A stretch of DNA of 64,000 bases. Source: Anniella stebbinsi. Taxonomy: Eukaryota; Chordata; Lepidosauria; Squamata; Anniellidae. Below the pieces are notes generated by a model. It did not search any database, was not told where the DNA came from, and saw nothing but the letters and a program-made list of their open reading frames with translations. The stretch is from positions 30,510,001 to 30,574,000 of the forward strand of contig JARDYH010000005.1 in assembly GCA_029215795.1 (NCBI GenBank), given 5' to 3'. Below, in pieces: positions 25,701-34,700 of the stretch. Numbering within the stretch: position 1 is the stretch's first letter; each line of letters starts with the position of its first letter. The position numbers and the translations under genes were made by a program.

Positions 25701-28700
25701 GGAGTACCAACAGGGACACACTCCCCCTGTCAATACTTAAGTGTAGATCATCCACTAAGGCGACCATAGCAGTCTCAACTCCATATCCTACTCTGAAGCC
25801 AGTTTGAAATGGGTCTAGAAAATCTGTATCATCCAAAACTGCTTGCAGTTGGAAGGCAACCGCCCTCTCGATCACCTTGCCCAAAAATGGAAGATTTGAT
25901 ACTGGCCTGTAGTTATTAAAGTCCAGGGGATCCAGGGAGGGCTTTTTTAGAAGTGGCCGTACTACCGCTTCTTTTAAACATGATGGAAAACTCCCCTCCC
26001 TGAGAGATACATTAATAATATATTGTAATTGTGACCTAACTGCATCTCCTCCCTGGGCAACCAGCCAAGAAGGACAGGGATCGAGAGGGCAAGTCGTCCT
26101 CCTCACTCGACCAAGCAGCTTGTCCACGTCCTCGGTACTCACCAACTGAAACTGATCCCGTGTAATTCTACTCGCAGAGTTGTTGGACACTCCATTGTCA
26201 GCTTCTGCTATAACGGCAGCATCTAAGTCGGCTCTTATCCAGGAGATTTTATCTGTGAAATGATCGTTAAAGGCATCACAGCAAACTACCGAAGGCTCTA
26301 AAATCGGGTTCAGGAGGGAGGGTGCCCGGGTTAGACCTCTCACCACCCTGAACAGTTCTGCTGGACGCGAATTGGCAGACGCAATGCGTGCAGAGAAAGC
26401 TTTCTTCGCTGCACGTATTGCCACCCCATAGGAACGAAGATGTTCTCTATGTCATGTCTTATCGGATATAAGTCGAGTTTTCCGCCATCGGCGCTCCAGT
26501 CATCGTCCTTTCCGCTTCAGCTCCCCGAGATCTTCTGTATACCAGGGCGCCCGATTAGAAGCGGGTCGGAGAGGACATTTGAGGGCGATCGTGTCGATAG
26601 CCCTAGTTAGGTCTTGATTCCATCTATTGACCAGGGCTTCTACAGGATCGTCGACGATACCAGCCATAGATCCCTCCAAGGCCTTCTGGAATCCAAAAGG
26701 ATCCATCAGCCTTCGAGGGCAGACCATCTTAATAGGTCCGCCCTCCCTGCAGGGGTGGGTGGTAGCCGTGATACTAACCCTGACCTGAAAACAGGTTGTT
26801 TTCAGCCCAGCACTCCACTCTATCAAGATCACTTTGAAGTTTGTTAATGTCTTCCAGTGTATTAGCTATCCTACTCAATTTGGTGTCATCTGCAAATTTG
26901 ATAAGCATTCCCTGCACCACCTCATCCATGTCGTTAATAAAAATGTTGAAGAACACTGGGCCCAGGACTGAGCCCTGCAGTACCTTGTTCGTTACCTCCC
27001 CCCAGTTTGAGAAGGTACCATTGTAAGCACTCTTTGAGCCCGATTCTGTAGCCAACTGTGGATCCACCTAATAGTTGTTCCAATTAGCCCACTTTTAGCT
27101 AGTTTGCTGATCAGAATGTCATATGGTACTTTGTCAAAGGCTTTGCTGAAGTCAAGATATACTATGTCCACAGCATTCCCACAGTCCACAAGGGAGGTTA
27201 TCCAATCAAAGTATGAGATCAGATTAGTCTGACAGGATTTGTTCTTGACAAATCCATGTTGGCTTCTAGTAATCACTGCATTGCTTTCAAGGTGCTTACA
27301 GATTGACTACTTTATAATCTGCTCCAAAATTTCCCCAGGGATGGATGTCAGACTTACTGGTCTGTAGTTTCCAGGTTCCTCCTTTTGGCCCTTTTTGTAG
27401 ATAGAGACAACATTAGCCCTCCTCCAGTCATTTGACACTTCACCCGTTTTCCATGAATTTGCAAAGACAGTGGTTCTGAGAGTTCTTCTGCCACCTCCTT
27501 TATTACTCTAGGATGCAGTTCATCTGGCTCTTGATATTTGAACTCGTTCAAGGAAATTAGGTGTTCCTTGACCATTTGTTTATCAATCTCAAACTGTAAT
27601 CCTTTGCCTTCAGCTTGTACTTCATTTTGCCAGGGGGGGGGGGGTGTCATAGATGTGCTTTTGGGAGAAGACTGAGCCAAAGTAGGAATTGAGCACTTCG
27701 GCCTTTTCTTTGTCATCTGTTATCAATGTGCCATCCTCATTAAGGAGTTGAACCACCATTCATTTCATCTGTCTTTTACTACGTATATACCTGAAGAAAG
27801 CTTTTTTATTGCTTTTAACATTCCTCGCTAGCCTCAGCTCGTTCTCAGCTTTAGCCTTCCTGACACCATTCTGGCACTTCTGTGCTATCTGTCTGTACTC
27901 TTCTTTTGTAGCCTGACCTTCCTTCCACTTCCTATATGTGTCTTTTTTGTTTTCAGGTCATCTGTAAGCTTTTTGTGGAGCCACGTTGGTTTCTTTTGTT
28001 GTCTTCTATCTTCTTTCCTATTTGGAATTGTTTGTAATAGTGCCTTTAAAATTTCCTTTTTTAAAAATTCCCACCCATCTTGGATTCCTTTTCTCATTAG
28101 GGTCACTTGCCATGGAACTTTACTGATCATAGATCTAAGTTTATTAAAATCAGCTTTCCTAAAATCTAGAGTATGCGTATGGCTACACTCACCTTTTGGT
28201 CATATTATTCACTCAGATACGGTCATAATCAGAGAATACTAATAAGCTTCCTTGGTCCTCCATGTATTGACTGCTTTAGTGGATCGGACTGATTTAGTTT
28301 GCAGACAGGAGCATGTATTTGTGCTGTGGAGGAATTTATATGTCTACACATTGTATATATCCTCCAGTGTGAAGCCTCATTTCCGGTTGTCAAGTAGCTC
28401 TGAACACTCGACAGACGTAACATCCACTGTTAGTGCTGTGTCAGTAGGAGATGGACAATTGCACAGAGCCAACTCAAGAAACTTTCAAACAGAACGGCAA
28501 GCAAATACGTTATCAGGACATCAAGATCAAAGTTATTCACCGAAGGATTCTCCCATCACTCAGATAGAACAAAATGGTGATTACGGCATGGGCAGGGGCA
28601 GGTAAGGAATAGAGCCTTCAAATATGTATTTCATTATTTCTACCAGTCACATGAAACTTCCTTATACATAGCCAGATTATCGCTCCATCTAGCCCAACAT

Positions 28701-31700
28701 CTACGCTGGCTTCCAGCCTTTTCAGATGCAGGTCTTTCTTAGCCTCTCTATCTGGGTGCTTTTTAACTGGATTTAAATCTGAGACATTTTGCATGAGACA
28801 CCTGATCTGTGACCAAGGTATGGCCCTCTGTTAAACTGGGCAAATTCAAGTAAAACTTTTGGAAGAAAGGATGAGTAGGAATTTAATCACTTCAGTAACC
28901 TCTTGACAGCTTAAGCAGTATTTAGAATATAGTAAGTAGAGAGAATTTTAATGGAAGCTCCTCTTGGATAATTTGCAGGAGGAACATTTTCAGAGGTCGG
29001 AGGAGACGGGAAGATGACAGACTTTCAGTGAGTATTTCTTGTTTTTACTGCCACTTAGACTGTTAAACAGCCCCTATCATAGCACTTAAAGGGGTTCATT
29101 CCCCCCTAAGATGAATGGAAGCTAGGATATTGCCCCCCGTCCCTTATGGCTGGCCATTGATTTTTTAATGTCTCTCTGTGTTACATATAATATTTAGATA
29201 CATGTTTCTCTCAGTTTTCAATGAATATATCAATCATAGGTCTCTGGATTTTTTTTTGTATGTGTGTGTATGTCCCAGGGTATATGGGGGGAGAAAGGAA
29301 GTGTGAGTTACAGAGAATAATATGCCAATTTTGTACACTATATTATTTATTTAATTAATTAATTAATTCAATTTATATACTGCCCCATAGCCGAAGCTCT
29401 CTGGGCGGTTTACAAAAATTAAAAACATTGAACAATTAAAACACCACTATACAAAATTTAAAAGCATAAAGCATAAAAACAAGTTAAAATTACAATATCA
29501 TTCTGGGTCAAAGCACAACAACGACAACACAAAAACCCTCATCATATGCTGTTAAATGCCTGGGAGAAGAGGAAAGTCTTGACCTGGCGCCGAAAAGATA
29601 ACAATGTTGACTATATTAACAATGTTAACTATATTAACATGTTAACTTCTCTTGCAGCGACCTCCACCTCCTGTTGAAACCAAGACTTTGACACCAAAGT
29701 TTGACTTGCTAGCCTCGAATTTCCCCCCCTTGCCTGGTAGCATGATAAAAACTCAAGGAGACCCTGTCCTGGAGAGTAGGATGTCAGACATTGTTAAAGG
29801 CATAAGCAAAGAAAAGGTACTTCATGTCAATGTTTCCTTTTTTTCCTTTACTAGAGTAACGTGTCATTTAAAAAAAAACAGTACTGTGCAGGATTAAAAT
29901 TATTTGTATATTTGTTGAAAATTTTTGCACATATTTAAACCTTATTCCATTCAAAATGGTTGGAACAATTGGCTGGCTCCTGTCTTTTATTACTATTCTT
30001 GGGCATACTGATTATGAGGATATGACAGCTGAAAGCACCACTGTAAATTAGCCAGAGCAAGAAGGGGAGGGATTAGTGAGATGTGTTTTTGAGAAAGTTT
30101 GAAGTGAGTTTTGTTGTACTTTATCTACAATTACATGCCATAAAATAGAGCACTATCAAGCTTCCTGTATGGCAGGAAGCACAACTGCCCCTTCCAGTAT
30201 AGCCTATGATTACAAAGGTGCATTCGGAGACAGAGGCTGCAATCCTGTAAAACTAATAACGTATCGCTATGACTTTGACTATTGTTCACGGCTAGCATGC
30301 TGATACGTGCTGCCTGATCACTCCCACTTGACTTCTCCCATCAGCAGCAACACTCCTGGAACAAAAGCTGAGCCTCACATTTGAATTGGGGCCCCAACAA
30401 GTCAGGATTGCTCATGGTTTATGATTCCTGGCTTGTTTAGGAGCAGCAAGCCAGGAGTCTCAGTTTAAGTAATGTTCAGCTTTTGCTGCCAGTAAATTCA
30501 TGGTTAGTTTAGCTGCCCCTGCTGGCAGGAAGAGCCAAGCATAAGCAATTGGGCAGCGTGCTTCACCATGCTGTTCATGAATTATAAACCAGAATTCTCA
30601 GCAATTCTGGTTTATGGTTTTGTGCTAGCACAGAGTAGGTTTTTTTTTGTCCTAACCAGGAGTTTTGGATTTATCAGTCTATGCAAGGTGTTGCTGCATG
30701 CCCTTGTTCATACGACCATCGTGCGTCCAAGTGGGTTTTAACCATAGGTCTGGTGCACACATAACAGATTTATATGCTGTGACCTTTGGATTAGCTACTT
30801 CCAAAATGGGGAAATTAACTAAAATATTTGTTCAAAGTCACAACCCATGAATTTTATTTTTACACACCTTTGTTGTCAAAAACTCATGCATACAGAAGAG
30901 AAAAATGGCTTGGTTAATATACCCATCCACTAGCATGTGGACCGATATACTAATTCTGGTAGGTCTAACTTGAAAAGATGAAGGCAGAGATTAGGGAAAT
31001 TAGGACTTGCCAAATAAGGAGAGAAAGGTGGTGCTATAGAAATGGCAGAGCAGGGAATTGGGAGGCTATATGACCAAGGAAGTTCAGGTGTTAGTGTCAG
31101 TGGTGGGCCATGCAGATGGAAATGGATATAGTTAAGAAAAAAAAGGAAAAAAATAGAGCAGGAGTGGCTAATAAGTACCTGAATTCAGAGGAAGGGGAAC
31201 CCAAATGACTTCACGTCCTGATTGGTTGCAAACATTTAGAAAAATGTTGTGGGCACAGACTACCTTTTAGTTTCTGTGCTTTAATTCCAAATTTTTTAAA
31301 AATGGGGCAATTAACTCAAGTTACCATGGTCTTCTTGACAATGGACTGCACCTGATTGCTCACACAAGTTTTAAAAATGCTATTGAATGAGTGGTGATGG
31401 GGAGCAGGAATAGAGGCAAAGCACCTCAGAACCATCACAATACTTGGGCTGTATCTAGAGATGTGAAGGCTTGGGAAAAACACTGAAAAATTCAGATCCC
31501 CCCCCCCCCCCCCCAGACTGATTTCCTTTTTTCGAAACATTGAAAAATATGAACATCTTTGGATTACAAAATATTTTCTTATAGAATTTAAGATGAAGTA
31601 CTTCTGTATTGCTACTCAGCCTTTATTCCCCCAAAATTATTTCTAAAAATGATATAATAAGAACACTTTGATAAAAAGACTAGAGATGTAAAATGTCTGG

Positions 31701-34700
31701 AAATAATGACGCCATGGGGGAAATGTTTTTTTAATCCTCTGTAACATGCCCAGCATAGTTTGTTCTTTCATTCCATATTAAAATTATTGATCTCAAATTT
31801 ATTTACTGACGGACATCTATGTTCAGTTTCCCAACTTGTGACTAGGGTCAGCATTGCGTATTCTTGGGTTTTATTCTACAGAGCCCTGTGTTTCTGATAC
31901 TGTAGCAGTCATTTAATATAATTCTTATCTATTCAGACACCAATTACAAATTTACTAACTGAGTTTATGATCAGAAGGTCTGCTTTATGCAGTGCCTAGC
32001 GTTCCTGACCTTTGGCCATGCTGCCTGAGGCTGATGGGAGCTGATGTCCAAAATATCTGGAGTGGCCCAGGTTGAGGAAGGCTGTCTTAAAGCAACAAAG
32101 TGAATTCAGGCCCGAAAAGGCTGCTAAAAGAATAAGCATTGCTTATTTTTCAATTTTCCCAAAATTTCCAAAGGGGTGGCGAAATAGAAAAAACATTCCC
32201 CCCCCATGGCCTCAAAGTTTCTGGAAATTTTATATCTCTAGTTCTGGCAACTGGATAGAAGTCTCAGGGTGGTTCCCTGCCCCTCAATTTTTCACCTAGT
32301 TGGCTATATTGAGTGGCATAGCACACTATTCAAATAAAAGGTGCATTGAGCAGGGGTTCGGACTCGATGGCCTTATAGGCCCCTTCCAACTCTAGTATTC
32401 TATGATTCTATGATCATGTAACAATTGACCTGGTGCAGATACTTCTGGATTGGACCACTTTTCCTGTCAGGGCTTTTGATTGGCCAATTCAAAGTTACCC
32501 TTGTTGGGTTAGGTGACTGGATGGTTTTCCCTGGTTGCGGTTAACAACCTTCTTTAGTAAGGAGAAAACAAGTATATTCTATGGTTCCTGTGCCTCTATT
32601 GCAGTTCAGAGCCTAAACAGCATTCCTGGAAGCTTTTCAGACTATGCCTGCAAGAACCAAAATGGATCTTTATGCAAAAGTGCCAAGGTGATGCCAGTTA
32701 AATAAATAGTGCACAATACACGTGTCAGAGAGCCTGAAGCTCCTATGTAACAAAGGGTTGGAGGGGAGCAGTAATTTGCTGGCCACCCTGAGTCCAGCGA
32801 TCAGTAATGAGACAAATAGAAACCTACCTTACGATGCTTGCCATGGCCTTGGTTTACTTGAACTCGTCCAAACAGAAACACTATGTGGAAGGGCCAAGAC
32901 ATCTGTTTGTCTAGGTGAGAAATCTGGGCCAGGATTGTTGCATCCCTGTCATGGTTGTTAATGTAGTCAGTTTACACAATTCATTCATTAGAACTTATGC
33001 TTTAAAATGTCTGGCTGCTCCTTGAGTCTGTGGTAGTGACACTCACAAGCTCTTGTTTTAGTTTGTGTTATTGTGAACATACCCCCCCCCTTTTTTTTTG
33101 GCTCCTTTTAGGAAAACAAAGAGTTGACTGTAAGTTCTCTAGCGTCTGCTCAGGAAGAGCAGGGCCAAAGCACTGTTCAACTTGTCATGAGTGCTAGTTC
33201 TCCCTGTGGGATTGATGCTCCTGGATTAAGGTATGGAGATTGGTTTTAAGTTCATGTTGTATCGGGAACTATCTAGCTGCATTGTGAGGGAAGAACAAGT
33301 ATATTGCCTTCTATTTTAGTTATACCACTCAACTTGCCCCATAACGTTTTGGCTGTCAGCTGGCCTAACCATCACCTTCAAATTTCTCCTCAGACAGAAT
33401 ACATTTGAAAGCGTGGCTTGGACTGGCTGACAGCCATCATGATCCAGGCATTCAAAAGTGAACACGTTGGCATTCAGCTGGCCTTATCTGCATCTTCAAA
33501 CCTCTCTAGCCTCCTGGCCAAGGAGAACTTGTAGAAAACTGTACTTTTAACGGTGTCTCTCATGATAAGCCAACCTGCCCATGAAAATGATTGAAAATGG
33601 ATTCCCCCCCCCAAAGGCTGAAAATGCTCTCCACTTTTGCAGAGTATGAATGGCCCTACAAAAGTGGGGTAGGGGGCACTTTCAGCATAGCTCTAACTTG
33701 TTGCTGGTTGGATGAAATTTTAAACAATAGGCAGGATCTGATCCATGGGCTGTACATTTTCTCATTCTTGAGTTAAATGAAAGACAGCAGAGCATCAGCC
33801 AGTATCAATAATAGGTTGGGAAGAATATTCCAGCAAGTGGAACTACCCAGAAAGTCCTGCCCTTTGCTTCTTGAGTTAAGGAAATATGTTGTGTACTCAT
33901 TTTTGTTATTGTTAAATAGTAGTTTCATGGTGCTGATCACCTGCTAAGCTGTCTTATAACAGCTTGGTTTATATTGTTTGAGTAAAAACTATTGTGATGC
34001 AGTTATCTGGGTTCCCAAATCTGATCATACTGAGCAACCTTAAGACAAGCAAAACAGATGCTGAAGGGTAGATGACACAACTTTCTGCTTAGCAGAATTC
34101 ACTTGTGAGTCCTAGAGCAAGAAGTTAAAGGGAAGGAGCAGGATGCATGCAAACATTCTTTAAGTTTTCTTAGACCTATGAATATAAAAACTCAAAAGAA
34201 ATTTCTAATTCAATAACTACTGCTTAATAATGCAAGGGTTGTGATATTACACTTAATTGTGTGCGGCGAGTTGGGTGGCATTGTTTGTCTTGATGCATTC
34301 AACATGCACACAGGGAGAGGGTTCTGGGAGAATTGACAGAGGCTCATTTAAAAATGTCCCCATACTTTGAAAATGATTAATTTTGATACAAGAACCTCCT
34401 TTTCAGAAGTCCCAGATAATTTTTGTATAAGATGTAACATCAAAGTCTTATTGTATTTACCAGTGCCACTCAGCTAGATAAAAAGTTAGAAGAGGTCCAT
34501 GTGCAGAAAGAAGCTGCAAGCCAGACTTCCCCACCTTCATCTGTATGCCTCCTCAGTACTGTAAAATCACCCAGGACAAACACCACTTCATCCACAACCA
34601 GTGGAAACACAATGCCTGTTTTGACGGCACAGGTAAGGGTGTCTGCTTTCAGTGGGCGTATTTTGGGGGTGCTTTTAATAAATTGTCTTCCAGACTGTGT

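Larger units (their letters stand above)
20009..28367 (+). other. LARP4: LARP4 intron 10 (8.4 kb, mobile-element rich)
   Basis: The largest intron within the coding part seen here. It contains the GC-rich hAT element (20359-22205), a second hAT-like MITE (22318-22593), and the joined LINEs (24415-28185). 22600-24400 shows nothing beyond AT-rich unique sequence. Confidence 0.85.
29817..33111 (+). other. LARP4: LARP4 intron 13
   Basis: 3295 bases. Contains several short inverted repeats with CAGG/TTTATGGTT motifs (about 30360-30650), a C17 run (31498-31514), a hAT-like inverted repeat (31681-32240), a palindromic MITE fragment (32003-32087) and a CR1 end (32346-32414). No coding sequence. Confidence 0.75.
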
